16,019 nucleotides of DNA from JAENVT01 sp031424145 (GCA_031424145.1 JANPGV010000295.1:1-16019); one strand, 5' to 3'. Shown: positions 5,967 to 14,111, counted from the first letter of the stretch. The notes: generated by a model not told the origin, from the sequence alone. Made by a program: numbers and translations.

Positions 5967-7966
5967 GACGACACCCGTTCCAACGAGGTCGCTGATTGAC
6001 GGACGTCGAGCCAGTCGACCAGTTCGGGCAGCGGCAGGGGGCGGCAGATGAAGTACCCCTGGGCGACATCGCAACCGAGGTTGGCAAGCGCCATCCACGT
6101 CTCCTCGGTCTCGACACCCTCCGCGACGGTCTCGATGCCCAGGCTCTTGGCGAGAGACACGATCGCCCCGACGAGGTGTTGCCGGCGCTGACTATGCACA
6201 ATCCCCTTGACGAAGCTGGCGTCGATCTTCAAACGGTCGACCTCGACATCGCGGAGCATGCTGAACGACGAGTAGCCCGTGCCGAAATCGTCGATCGCAA
6301 CACGTACTCCGGCCTCGCGCAGGGCCGTGATGGCGAACTGGCTGCGTTCTGGCTCGCTGGCGATCGCGCTTTCGGTGATCTCGAGCTCGAGTCGCGACGG
6401 GTCCAACCCCACCTCGTCCATTGCCTTGAACACGCCGGCTGGGAATCGCCGATCCTGCAGGTTTCGCGCCGACACGTTGATCGACAGGCGCATGTTGAAC
6501 CGACTGACTGCCCGCGCATCGATCGTCGCCTGTGTCAACACGAACTGAGTAAGGGGACCGATCAGATCGGTGTGTTCGGCGAGAGTGATGAAATCGGACG
6601 GGGGCACCTGGCCGAGTGCCGGGTGCTGCCAGCGCAACAGAGCTTCCATCGCGTCGGGAGTGTCGTCGCCAAAGCGGACCAGTGGTTGGTAGTGAAGCTT
6701 CAACTGATCGGCACCGATTGCATGCGACAGTTCACCGAGCAGACCAAGGCGGCCTCGCTCTGGATGGGACGACTTGTAGCTCTCGACGCCGGTGCGGTAC
6801 CGCTTGGCGCGGTACATCGCGATGTCAGCCGCACTCAACAGGTCTTCCGGTGTACGTCCGTGAGTCGGGGCGAAGGCCAGGCCGATGCTGACGCCCACCG
6901 ACAGCGGGAATCCGTCCACGACAACCGGCCTGGTGATCTGGGTGCGGAGTTGCTCCACGATCGCCATGGTCGATGCGTCGGATCCGACATCGGGAATCAG
7001 AACAGCGAACTCGTCCCCACCAACGCGAGCGACGACTGCTGCTGCCGGCGCCGATCGCCGGAGGTGATCAGCAATCCCAAGCAACATCATGTCGCCGGTC
7101 TGGTGTCCGAGCCGATCGTTGATCTCCTTGAACCCGTCGAGATCCATGAGCAGGAGAGCCCCACGCACGTCTTCCCCGTTCGACTCGAGGAACCCGGTGA
7201 GATGCGTGTCGAACGAACGGCGGTTGAGCAGTTGCGTCAGCCCATCGTGGCTTGCCTCATGGGCTCGCTCCAGCGCCTGTTGAGTGCTCTGGTACACGAG
7301 GAGTGCGGTCACGCCCAGCAGGGGCAACAACATGAGGCTGAAGTGGATCGCAACCACGAAGATCGGGGACAGTGCCAACAATGCGCCGTCGGCGGAGATG
7401 CTGAGGAAGAAGTCGCGTCCCATCATTGAACGCACGCTTGTCTTGTAGTGCAGCGCCAGAATGAAACAGGTCAGCAAGCCATTGGCCATGAAGACCAAAC
7501 TGCCGGCGACGACGATGCCGACCGCCCAGCGAATCGACAGCGGGGCGACATCGGTGATCGGCTCTCGCAGACCCAGTGACTGCAGCACGAGGGCTCCTGC
7601 CGCCAGTGACGCCGTGATCTGAGCAGTGTTGAACACGACCTTGGTCAGCGGCTTTTGCTCGAGCAGGTCGAGGTACAGCGTGCACGCAGCCATCGCGGCA
7701 ATGGCCACGAGCGGAGCGCCGAGCAGCACGATGCTGAACGCAAAAGCCCATCCGGGTGTGACCTGGCCGCCGTCCACGAACCGAAGAAACTTGGGTTTGC
7801 TCTCGCCGATGAACAACAAGATGCAGAAGATGGCAATGTACGTTCCCTTGCCGTGGGGAACGATTGCCTCACCGAGCAAGCTGACGGCGGCGGCCAAGCC
7901 AACCGCGACGAGGGTGACGACAAGGACGTACAGATCAACGATTCCGTGGGACCTCTTGTTGCTCAT
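5963..7966 (-). CDS. Membrane-anchored GGDEF-EAL cyclic-di-GMP enzyme
   Basis: A 667-residue protein with about seven or eight N-terminal membrane helices (residues 8-228), a GGDEF domain (about 240-400) and an EAL domain (about 410-655). The diguanylate cyclase motif GGDEF (316-320) is intact, but the RxxD product-inhibition site is missing; the corresponding residues are PAAA. The phosphodiesterase motif EALLRW (441-446), NVSARNL, EITES, IDDFGTGYSS, LKID, AEGVE and QGYF are all intact, so hydrolysis of c-di-GMP is likely and both activities are possible. The start is ATG at 7966; a GTG at 7975 would add three residues and is better placed after AAGGA. A TTGACT at 8024-8019 might be a -35 element. 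The sensory input is unknown. Confidence 0.92.
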   Translation of the reverse strand: MSNKRSHGIVDLYVLVVTLVAVGLAAAVSLLGEAIVPHGKGTYIAIFCILLFIGESKPKFLRFVDGGQVTPGWAFAFSIVLLGAPLVAIAAMAACTLYLDLLEQKPLTKVVFNTAQITASLAAGALVLQSLGLREPITDVAPLSIRWAVGIVVAGSLVFMANGLLTCFILALHYKTSVRSMMGRDFFLSISADGALLALSPIFVVAIHFSLMLLPLLGVTALLVYQSTQQALERAHEASHDGLTQLLNRRSFDTHLTGFLESNGEDVRGALLLMDLDGFKEINDRLGHQTGDMMLLGIADHLRRSAPAAAVVARVGGDEFAVLIPDVGSDASTMAIVEQLRTQITRPVVVDGFPLSVGVSIGLAFAPTHGRTPEDLLSAADIAMYRAKRYRTGVESYKSSHPERGRLGLLGELSHAIGADQLKLHYQPLVRFGDDTPDAMEALLRWQHPALGQVPPSDFITLAEHTDLIGPLTQFVLTQATIDARAVSRFNMRLSINVSARNLQDRRFPAGVFKAMDEVGLDPSRLELEITESAIASEPERSQFAITALREAGVRVAIDDFGTGYSSFSMLRDVEVDRLKIDASFVKGIVHSQRRQHLVGAIVSLAKSLGIETVAEGVETEETWMALANLGCDVAQGYFICRPLPLPELVDWLDVRQSATSLERVSS

Positions 7967-8028
7967 GCGGTCCACAGTCGGAGACGTCCTTGCTCTAAGC
8001 CGTATCGGCGGGTCTTTAAGTCAATGCA

Positions 8029-8054
8029 GCGCGAGCACCCGACGATGCTCGCGC
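8029..8054 (-). terminator. Hairpin after the micro-genes
   Basis: A perfect 9-bp stem, GCGCGAGCA (8029-8037) pairing with TGCTCGCGC (8046-8054), with an 8-nt loop. It lies 11 bp past the stop of the second micro-gene and about 60 bp before the GGDEF-EAL start. There is no T-run after it on the minus strand, so it may be a weak or Rho-assisted terminator, or a 3' stabilising structure. The stem itself is certain; its role is inferred. Confidence 0.5.
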
Positions 8055-8065
8055 CGCAGGGGTCA

Positions 8066-8161
8066 TTACCACTTCCAGGGGGCGCCGACCGAAGAGATCA
8101 GGGCAACGAATGTTGCGATGGCGGTTGCGACCCGTATCGGGGTGTGCGTGAGGGCCCTCAT
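8066..8161 (-). CDS. Micro-protein 2, 31 residues, single hydrophobic helix
   Basis: The frame ATG (8161) to TAA (8066) encodes MRALTHTPIRVATAIATFVA and ends SVGAPWKW. It has a basic N-terminus, a hydrophobic core of about 15 residues and an APxKW tail. Its ATG immediately follows the TGA of micro-protein 1 (TGAATG), so it would be translated by coupling. The same layout and tail in the neighbouring micro-protein argue that both are real and related. It may be a tiny membrane protein or an exported peptide. No family is recognised. Confidence 0.55.
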   Translation of the reverse strand: MRALTHTPIRVATAIATFVALISSVGAPWKW

Positions 8162-8251
8162 TCAGGCCCACTTCTGCGGCGCGGCGACGGTGATGACCAG
8201 CATCACAACCGGCGCCAGCCGGTAAAGGGTGTGCTTTGCTTGCTGACGCAT
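8162..8251 (-). CDS. Micro-protein 1, 29 residues, single hydrophobic helix
   Basis: The frame ATG (8251) to TGA (8162) encodes a peptide starting MRQQAKHTLYRLAP, then a hydrophobic core VVMLVITV, and ending AAPQKWA. Upstream is a very strong ribosome binding site, GAGGAGG, spaced six bases from the ATG, among the best in the window. The tail AAPQKWA matches the GAPWKW tail of the next micro-protein, suggesting tandem duplication. A -10-like TATAAC at 8328-8323 would give a leader of about 65 nt. Candidates include a small membrane protein, a toxin-like peptide or a leader peptide; none can be supported over the others. Confidence 0.6.
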   Translation of the reverse strand: MRQQAKHTLYRLAPVVMLVITVAAPQKWA

Positions 8252-8534
8252 GTGCGTCCTCCTCGTCGGCGTTCCGTCATTGCACGGCAGCGTCCGCCGT
8301 TCACGTCCACCGTGCACCGTCTGTTATATGCACGAAATTCATCGGGCGGTAGATGCCGATCCTTAAGTAATTTTCAGGACTTTCTCAAGACGAACGCGTT
8401 TGTCACGAAGACTCACCTAGCGGTACCTCCCCGACAGGGTCGATGCGCGAACCGCACGACCGCATCCAGTGACGCGCCGTCACGAACAGTCATCCGGGCG
8501 TCCGGAGGCCGCGGAGGTATTTGATCCGTTTGAC
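8252..8534 (-). promoter_or_regulatory. Non-coding leader and promoter region of the micro-genes
   Basis: No convincing gene occurs in these 283 bases between sufC and micro-gene 1. Read on the minus strand it holds a hairpin GTGACG/CGTCAC (8469-8483) shortly after the sufC stop, possibly a weak terminator. Next is an AT-rich patch around 8330-8400, and a -10-like TATAAC at 8328-8323. The leader can fold: GCACGG pairs with CCGTGC (8282-8287 with 8310-8315). A GCTAGGTGAG motif at 8421-8412 recalls the first conserved block of the magnesium M-box, but the rest of that riboswitch is not apparent. Confidence 0.35.
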
Positions 8535-9317
8535 CTATCCGAAAAGGTCGGCGAGAGCCCCGCCTGACGGCTCTTCGTCTTGATCATCGGTGCCGACGAA
8601 CGCGGCGTAGCCATCGACCTCGAGCTGATCGGCCAGTTCAGGGCCGCCCGAGGCGACGATGCGGCCTTTGACCAGGATGTGCACGTGGTCAGGGTGCAGC
8701 ACCTCCAGAAGCCGGTTGTAGTGCGTGATCGCCAGCACACCGATGTTCTGCTCGTTGGTCAACGCCTCGATCCGGTGTGCGCAGTCGCGGAGAGCATCGA
8801 TGTCGAGGCCGGAGTCGAGCTCGTCGAGGATCACGATCTTCGGTTCGAGCATGGCGACCTGCAGCGTCTCGTTGCGCTTCTTCTCGCCACCGGAGAAGTC
8901 GACGTTGAGGGCGCGTTCGAGGAGCGCTGGATCGAGACCGATCCGGTCTGCTTCTGCACCGAGGCGGCCGCCGAGGTCGGTAGTGGCCATACCCCGCGCA
9001 GTGAACGCGTGGCGCATGACATCGACAAGCTGCACGCCGGGCACCTCGGTCGGGTATTGCATCACCAGGTGCAGGCCCGCCTGGGCACGTTGCCAGCTGG
9101 CCAGCGACAGCATGTCGACGCCATCGAGGGTGACGGAACCGGCGATGACCTCGTAGCCCGGTTTGCCCATCACGACGGCCGACAGCGTGCTCTTGCCGGC
9201 GCCGTTCGGGCCCATGACTGCATGGACCTCGCCCGAACTGACGGTCAAGGTGACGCCGTTGAGGATGGTCTTACCGGCTACCGACGCAACCAGGTCGCGA
9301 ATCTCGAGGGTGCTCAT
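8535..9317 (-). CDS. sufC: SufC, Fe-S assembly ATPase (second paralogue)
   Basis: A 260-residue SufC ATPase of ordinary length. Walker A is GPNGAGKST (36-44), the Q-loop Gln is 87, the signature SGGEKK is 142-147, Walker B is VILDELD (162-168) and the switch His is 199. The N-terminus (STLEIRDLVASVAGKTILNGV) lacks the insert found in the other SufC. The acidic tail (GTDDQDEEPSGG) is not shared with it either. It is the last gene of sufD-ferredoxin-sufC and its ATG overlaps the ferredoxin stop (ATGA). Its location next to sufD makes it the more natural partner of the SufB/SufD scaffold. Confidence 0.93.
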   Translation of the reverse strand: MSTLEIRDLVASVAGKTILNGVTLTVSSGEVHAVMGPNGAGKSTLSAVVMGKPGYEVIAGSVTLDGVDMLSLASWQRAQAGLHLVMQYPTEVPGVQLVDVMRHAFTARGMATTDLGGRLGAEADRIGLDPALLERALNVDFSGGEKKRNETLQVAMLEPKIVILDELDSGLDIDALRDCAHRIEALTNEQNIGVLAITHYNRLLEVLHPDHVHILVKGRIVASGGPELADQLEVDGYAAFVGTDDQDEEPSGGALADLFG

Positions 9318-9634
9318 TGAGGATGCTCCAGGTCGATCTCGATCATGCCGTCGACCACGCTGGCGACGTACACGGGGACGGGCTGTGTGGCCGGCAGCGT
9401 CTGCGGTTCACCAGTCTCGAGGCTGAACGTGCTGCCGTGCTTCCAACACTCGATCTCTTTGGTCTCGGGGATGACCTCGCCCTCGCTCAGCGAGACGTCG
9501 GCGTGGCTGCAGGTGTCGCCGATGGCATAGACGTCGTCTCCGATGCGCACGACGGCGACCGGGCGTCCATCGATCTCGAACCGGCGTGCGCTGTTGGCCG
9601 CGAGATCGTCGAGTGCACACACGACGGTGCTCAT
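9314..9634 (-). CDS. Rieske-type [2Fe-2S] ferredoxin of the SUF operon
   Basis: A 106-residue Rieske-fold ferredoxin. The cluster ligands are C42 and H44 (CSH) and C63 and H66 (CWKHG), with 18 residues between the two pairs. There is no membrane helix, so it is a soluble electron carrier. It resembles the non-haem Rieske ferredoxins that sit between sufD and sufC in many actinobacterial suf operons and may supply electrons for cluster assembly or sulfur reduction. The ATG at 9634 overlaps the sufD stop (ATGA), and its own stop overlaps the sufC start. A longer frame upstream to 9832 lies inside sufD and is Arg/Ser-rich, so it was not used. Confidence 0.93.
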   Translation of the reverse strand: MSTVVCALDDLAANSARRFEIDGRPVAVVRIGDDVYAIGDTCSHADVSLSEGEVIPETKEIECWKHGSTFSLETGEPQTLPATQPVPVYVASVVDGMIEIDLEHPQ

Positions 9635-10749
9635 CTCGTCCGCCGATCCAACTTGGCGGCGACCTGGGCACGCAGTTCGCCCGCCAAGGGACCGACCGGT
9701 AGTTGGGCCAGGACTTCGTCGAAGAAGCCCAGCACGACAAGTCGCTCGGCTGTCTCGGGTGGGATGCCGCGGCTCTCGAGATAGAAACGCTGATCCTCGT
9801 CGATGGGGCCGATGGTGCTGGCATGGCTGCACTTCACGTCGTTGGTCTCGATCTCGAGGTTCGGCACGCTCTCCGCCCAGGCGCCGGCGCTGAGAGTCAG
9901 GTTTCGATTGGTCTGATACGCCACCGACCCCTTCGCATCGTGACCGATCCTGATCAAGCCGGTGTACACGCTGCGCGCCGTGTCCTGAACAGCGCCCTTG
10001 AACAGCAGGTCGCTGGTGGTCCTCGGGGCGACGTGATCCTGGAGGGTACGGAAGTCGTGCATCTGGGTGGAGTCGGCGTAGTAGAGGGCAACCTGGCGGG
10101 TGCTGGCGCCCTGGCCGATCACCTTGACGTCGGTGCGCACGCGCGCGTATTCACCGCCGAGCGCGACGGTCGCCAACAGCGTTGTCGAGTCGCGGTCCCC
10201 CGTTGCGTGCTGATGCCCGAGCTGCCAAACCGAGGTGCTGAGCTCATTGATCGCTACGTACGTGACGCGTGCGGCCTGTTGGGCACGCACGAACAACCGC
10301 GGCACGACGAGCGCAGCCCCGGTGCCGTCGGAGACGAACCGCTCGACGACGGTGACCTCGCTGTTCTCCCCGGCATCGATGACAAGGCGGGGAAACGTGG
10401 CCTCGTTGTTGCCGTGGACCGTGTGCGTGACGAGGATCGGACCGGCCACGTGTGCACCCCGCGGCACCGACAGCACGGTCTCGCCGTAGAACGAAGCGCT
10501 GAGCTCGTCGAAGACGTCGTGCACCGTCGTCGTGTCGAGGTCATGCGCTTCGCCGACGTAGCCGTTGGCGCCCTGCACGGTTGTCGTCGGTGCGACCGGG
10601 TGAAAGCGGTCCAGCTCGAGCTCGCCGATGCGGCTGTAGCGCCACACCTCCTGTTCCGCCGTTGGGAGGTCCATAGACGCCGCACGCTCGGCGGCCGCCT
10701 TTCGTCGCAGGTCAGAGGGGTCAACCACATCGGGCGAGAACGCAAGCAC
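9631..10749 (-). CDS. sufD: SufD, Fe-S scaffold subunit
   Basis: A 372-residue SufD. It has the helical N-terminus (EVWRYSRI, about 34-41), a long beta-helix core and the diagnostic C-terminal block DVKCSHASTIGPIDEDQRFY, with C307 and H309, followed by a helical end. The His in CSH corresponds to the cluster-site His described in E. coli SufD. With SufB it forms the heterodimer on which the cluster is built. The start is the GTG at 10749, only seven bases after the -10-like TAGAAT, which points to a leaderless mRNA. It overlaps the Rieske gene by 4 bp. Confidence 0.94.
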   Translation of the reverse strand: MLAFSPDVVDPSDLRRKAAAERAASMDLPTAEQEVWRYSRIGELELDRFHPVAPTTTVQGANGYVGEAHDLDTTTVHDVFDELSASFYGETVLSVPRGAHVAGPILVTHTVHGNNEATFPRLVIDAGENSEVTVVERFVSDGTGAALVVPRLFVRAQQAARVTYVAINELSTSVWQLGHQHATGDRDSTTLLATVALGGEYARVRTDVKVIGQGASTRQVALYYADSTQMHDFRTLQDHVAPRTTSDLLFKGAVQDTARSVYTGLIRIGHDAKGSVAYQTNRNLTLSAGAWAESVPNLEIETNDVKCSHASTIGPIDEDQRFYLESRGIPPETAERLVVLGFFDEVLAQLPVGPLAGELRAQVAAKLDRRTR

Positions 10750-10753
10750 GGGC

Positions 10754-10785
10754 GAAATTCTACTACCCGCGTAGGACTAATCCGA
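10754..10785 (-). promoter_or_regulatory. Operator and promoter before sufD
   Basis: Read on the minus strand, CTACGCGGGTAG (10774-10763) is followed directly by TAGAAT (10762-10757), a good -10 hexamer, then seven bases and the GTG start of sufD. The box lies in the -10/-35 spacer. It aligns in the same orientation with the boxes before sufB and the first sufC. A second small dyad, GGATTAGTCC, occurs just upstream at 10783-10774. The region overlaps the 3' edge of the upstream cysteine-rich gene. Confidence 0.6.
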
Positions 10786-10786
10786 T

Positions 10787-11137
10787 TTAGTCGTCGCGGA
10801 AGCGACGCATGATCCGACGCAGTCGCTTGCGCGGCGGCCTTCGGCTGACACCGGCGTCCGACATCACCTGCGGCCCGATCGAGTTGAGGAAGTCCTCCGC
10901 CTCGTCGAGGATCGCCGCAGCGCTGCCATCATCGAGCCCGGGTGGTTCGGGCGGCGTGGGCGGCGCGACCATCGACCCGTACGTCCAGCCGGCGTCCATC
11001 CGCGGTTCGAAAGCCTGGCAGTGCTCCGGGCACCGCCACGGCGCATCGGGGGCCAGGTCAAGGTTGCACTTGCGCACCGTTTCGCCGTTGGCGTACGTGC
11101 GACTCTCGAAGTTCTTGCACTCCTGGCGCATTGGCAT
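10787..11137 (-). CDS. Small four-cysteine protein, putative metal or Fe-S binder
   Basis: A 116-residue protein I cannot place in a named family. Four cysteines, C7, C24, C36 and C40 (C-x16-C-x11-C-x3-C), lie in the first 40 residues in the context ECKNF, RKCNLD and WRCPEHC, which suits a zinc or Fe-S site. A Pro-rich linker (PPTPPEPPGL), a short acidic helix (AAILDEAEDFLNSIG) and a strongly basic tail (RRPPRKRLRRIMRRFRDD) follow. The tail could contact nucleic acid or a membrane surface. It is in line with sufD, whose promoter starts at its stop codon. ATG 11137 lies six bases after TACGCT; ATG 11131 is the alternative start. Confidence 0.75.
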   Translation of the reverse strand: MPMRQECKNFESRTYANGETVRKCNLDLAPDAPWRCPEHCQAFEPRMDAGWTYGSMVAPPTPPEPPGLDDGSAAAILDEAEDFLNSIGPQVMSDAGVSRRPPRKRLRRIMRRFRDD

Positions 11138-11299
11138 AAGCGAAGCGTACGGTGTTACAACCTTTTGGCACGATCAGGTCATGGGCGGAACCGCAGCAGA
11201 CCCCTCTGAGATCGGGGCGACCGGAAGGACACCATTACTCGAACCTAACCCGATTTGCTCAACGCTGGCTCGTGACCTTGCAGGGCTCAAGTCGGATCT

Positions 11300-11339
11300 G
11301 GGCAGCCCCAGAACCGTACGTAGCATTCGGAGGCTGCCC
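11300..11339. repeat. 40-bp palindrome, left copy
   Basis: An imperfect 40-bp palindrome. The arms GGGCAGCC (11300-11307) and GGCTGCCC (11332-11339) pair perfectly, and TACGTA lies at the centre. A closely related copy lies at 12275-12314; 33 of 40 positions agree in direct orientation and 32 in inverted orientation. The pair brackets the DUF559 gene. It could be the end of a small mobile unit, a REP-like element, or a regulatory or terminator hairpin. The intergenic bases 11138-11299 hold nothing else I recognise. Confidence 0.85.
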
Positions 11340-11389
11340 GATTCGTCCACACGTTGCCGATTGGTGGAAACGGGGATTCAATCCGGCGC

Positions 11390-12271
11390 GTGACCAGCGT
11401 CAGTCGCCGATCGGCGACAGCAGATGGTCAGCGACACGACGTGCCGCTTCGAAGCCGAGACCTGAGCGGCATCCGCAGTCGGGGCAACAGCCCTCTCATC
11501 TACGCCCGCAACCTGCTCGAGCTCCGAGAGCTGGTCGTGTCCGTCGGCGCGCCGTGTTGGGCCTACGGGCTGACGGCGGGAGCTCTCGGCCGTTTCGATG
11601 GGTTCCATCTAGAACCTCCCTTCGAGCTCGTGGTGCCGCGCGGGAGATCGGTACATCGGATTGGACATATCATTCACCGCAGTCGCGACATCACCCGACT
11701 GGACATGGCTGAGGTGGACGGAGTCCCGACGATGTCTGCGACCAGAACCATCATCGATCTGGCTGGCTCGGAAACTCGCGAACGGTTGGCAGCAGCGATC
11801 GATAGTGCGTTGCGGGATCGGCTCACCAGCGAGGACTTTCTGCACAGACGGATTGTCGTTCTTCGCTGCCGAGGTCGGGCAGGACTCGCCGGACTCGTGT
11901 CGGTGTTGGAGGGCAACGAGATCACCAGAGGTGGCCATTCGTGGCTGGAGCGGCACTTCTTGGTGTTGCTCGCCCGGGCCGGTCTGCCCCGACCGGATAC
12001 CCAGGCGATCGTCGGCACCCGAAATCTGCGCCTCATCCGAGTCGACTGCCACTTTCCAGGAACGAACGTGGTCGTCGAACTATTGGGCTATCGGTTTCAC
12101 CGCACCGTCATGGAAATGCAGAACGACGCCGAGCGAATGAATCGAATGATTCTCGATGGCCTGCACCCGCTGCAGTGCACCTACATCGACGTTGCCGGCG
12201 AGTCTCCCACCATGATTGCGTCCCTACGCGAGGCGTTACTACCGCGCACCCCAGCCCCCATCGCCAGCTGA
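11390..12271 (+). CDS. DUF559-type endonuclease-domain protein with AbiEi-like N-terminal region
   Basis: A 293-residue protein of a family multiplied in actinobacterial genomes. The middle (WAYGLTAGALGRFDGF, FELVVPRGR, HRSRDI, GVPTMSATRTIIDLA; about 58-125) matches the region often annotated as type IV toxin-antitoxin AbiEi-like. The C-terminal part is the DUF559/Vsr-like nuclease fold: E187 in WLER, D219 in RVDC, E230 in VVVELLGYRFH, and DAERMN. The common EVDG form is ELLG here, seen in some relatives as I recall. The usual N-terminal winged helix seems short or missing. The start is uncertain: GTG 11390 is chosen, and TTG 11354 would add 12 residues. It runs against the surrounding suf genes and is flanked by 40-bp palindromes. 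The biological role of such orphan copies is unknown. Confidence 0.75.
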   Translation: MTSVSRRSATADGQRHDVPLRSRDLSGIRSRGNSPLIYARNLLELRELVVSVGAPCWAYGLTAGALGRFDGFHLEPPFELVVPRGRSVHRIGHIIHRSRDITRLDMAEVDGVPTMSATRTIIDLAGSETRERLAAAIDSALRDRLTSEDFLHRRIVVLRCRGRAGLAGLVSVLEGNEITRGGHSWLERHFLVLLARAGLPRPDTQAIVGTRNLRLIRVDCHFPGTNVVVELLGYRFHRTVMEMQNDAERMNRMILDGLHPLQCTYIDVAGESPTMIASLREALLPRTPAPIAS

Positions 12272-12274
12272 ATT

Positions 12275-12314
12275 GGGCAGCACCACAAACCTACGTAGCG
12301 TTCTGGGGCTGCCC
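12275..12314. repeat. 40-bp palindrome, right copy
   Basis: The second copy of the element at 11300-11339, with arms GGGCAGC (12275-12281) and GCTGCCC (12308-12314) around CTACGTAG. It begins 3 bp after the DUF559 stop and ends 46 bp before the convergent sufB stop. Besides marking the end of a mobile unit, it could serve as a terminator for both genes, but no T-run follows on either strand. Confidence 0.85.
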
Positions 12315-12360
12315 AGTTCGAGTGAGCCGGAGCGATTAGATCGGGCGGCGGGTGAGCCGA

Positions 12361-13764
<1,404 letters not shown>

Positions 13765-13798
13765 TGCTGACTCCAATTCACGCAGGGGCTGGCTGAGG

Positions 13799-13828
13799 GA
13801 CTTTCCACTACGCACATAGTAACAATTC
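13799..13828 (-). promoter_or_regulatory. Operator and promoter before sufB
   Basis: Read on the minus strand, CTATGTGCGTAGTGGAAAG (13819-13801) aligns with the boxes before sufD and the first sufC. On the plus strand it shares the 11-mer TTTCCACTACG with the first sufC box. A -10-like TACTAT (13821-13816) overlaps the box, which would put the start of transcription near 13808 and leave a leader with a ribosome binding site. This differs from the probably leaderless sufC and sufD units. Confidence 0.5.
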
Positions 13829-13844
13829 GGCGGCGGGATGCCAC

Positions 13845-13868
13845 GGAAAACTGCCGCCTTCAGGCGGC
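13845..13868 (-). terminator. Terminator hairpin at the ferredoxin stop
   Basis: On the minus strand, GCCGCC (13868-13863), loop TGAA, GGCGGC (13858-13853), then AGTTTTCC. The six G-C pairs and short T-run fit an intrinsic terminator. The TGA stop codon of the ferredoxin gene lies inside the loop. It separates the ferredoxin transcript from the sufB promoter about 35 bp downstream. Confidence 0.65.
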
Positions 13869-14111
13869 GCGGACGTGCTGCACGTCGATGAAGATGCACT
13901 CCCCTGGGCACGCCAGGGCAGCATGGATGACGGCCTGCTCGTTGCGGACGGCGACTCTGGCGAGGCTGCCGCCTCCTCCGGGGTCATTGAGGACGAACTG
14001 CGCCTCGGCCACATAGGCGATGCCGTCTTCGAGTTGCACGAACACATCGGGACAGTGATCGACGCACAATCCGTCGCCCGTGCACAAGTCCTGGTCGATC
14101 CACACCCGCAT
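13860..14111 (-). CDS. Small ferredoxin, [3Fe-4S] or Asp-ligated [4Fe-4S]
   Basis: An 83-residue soluble electron carrier. The cluster motif is C10-x2-D13-x2-C16-x3-C20-P with a remote C68-P, as in single-cluster bacterial ferredoxins. Asp takes the place of the second Cys, a pattern known for [3Fe-4S] clusters or Asp-ligated [4Fe-4S] clusters. An additional Cys, C72 in CPGEC, and a flexible GGGG loop at about residues 45-48 are less usual. The ATG at 14111 gives the standard MRVWIDQDLC start. It lies just upstream of sufB in the same direction but ends in a terminator. It could serve a P450 or another redox enzyme elsewhere, or the desaturase at the far end of the window. Confidence 0.88.
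   Translation of the reverse strand: MRVWIDQDLCTGDGLCVDHCPDVFVQLEDGIAYVAEAQFVLNDPGGGGSLARVAVRNEQAVIHAALACPGECIFIDVQHVRAA

Noticed and set aside
5996..7429. A 477-codon plus-strand open frame
   Set aside because: It is antisense to the GGDEF-EAL gene, whose motifs are all on the minus strand.
7999..8024. A FliA/WhiG-type promoter (TAAAG ... GCCGATA) before the GGDEF-EAL gene
   Set aside because: Both words occur on the minus strand but are only about four bases apart, far closer than that sigma factor class needs.
8412..8421. Magnesium M-box riboswitch before the micro-genes
   Set aside because: Only the GCTAGGTGAG block matches; the later conserved blocks and a downstream magnesium transporter gene are not seen, so it is not called as a feature.
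11402..11417. A 16-bp perfect palindrome GTCGCCGATCGGCGAC
   Set aside because: It lies within the coding part of the DUF559 gene and such GC-rich palindromes arise by chance; nothing links it to a function.
11152..11712. A 186-codon plus-strand open frame before and within the DUF559 gene
   Set aside because: Its composition (Arg, Pro, Ser, Gln) is that of an out-of-frame translation and it runs through the palindrome. I also looked in it for a missing N-terminal domain of the DUF559 protein and found none.
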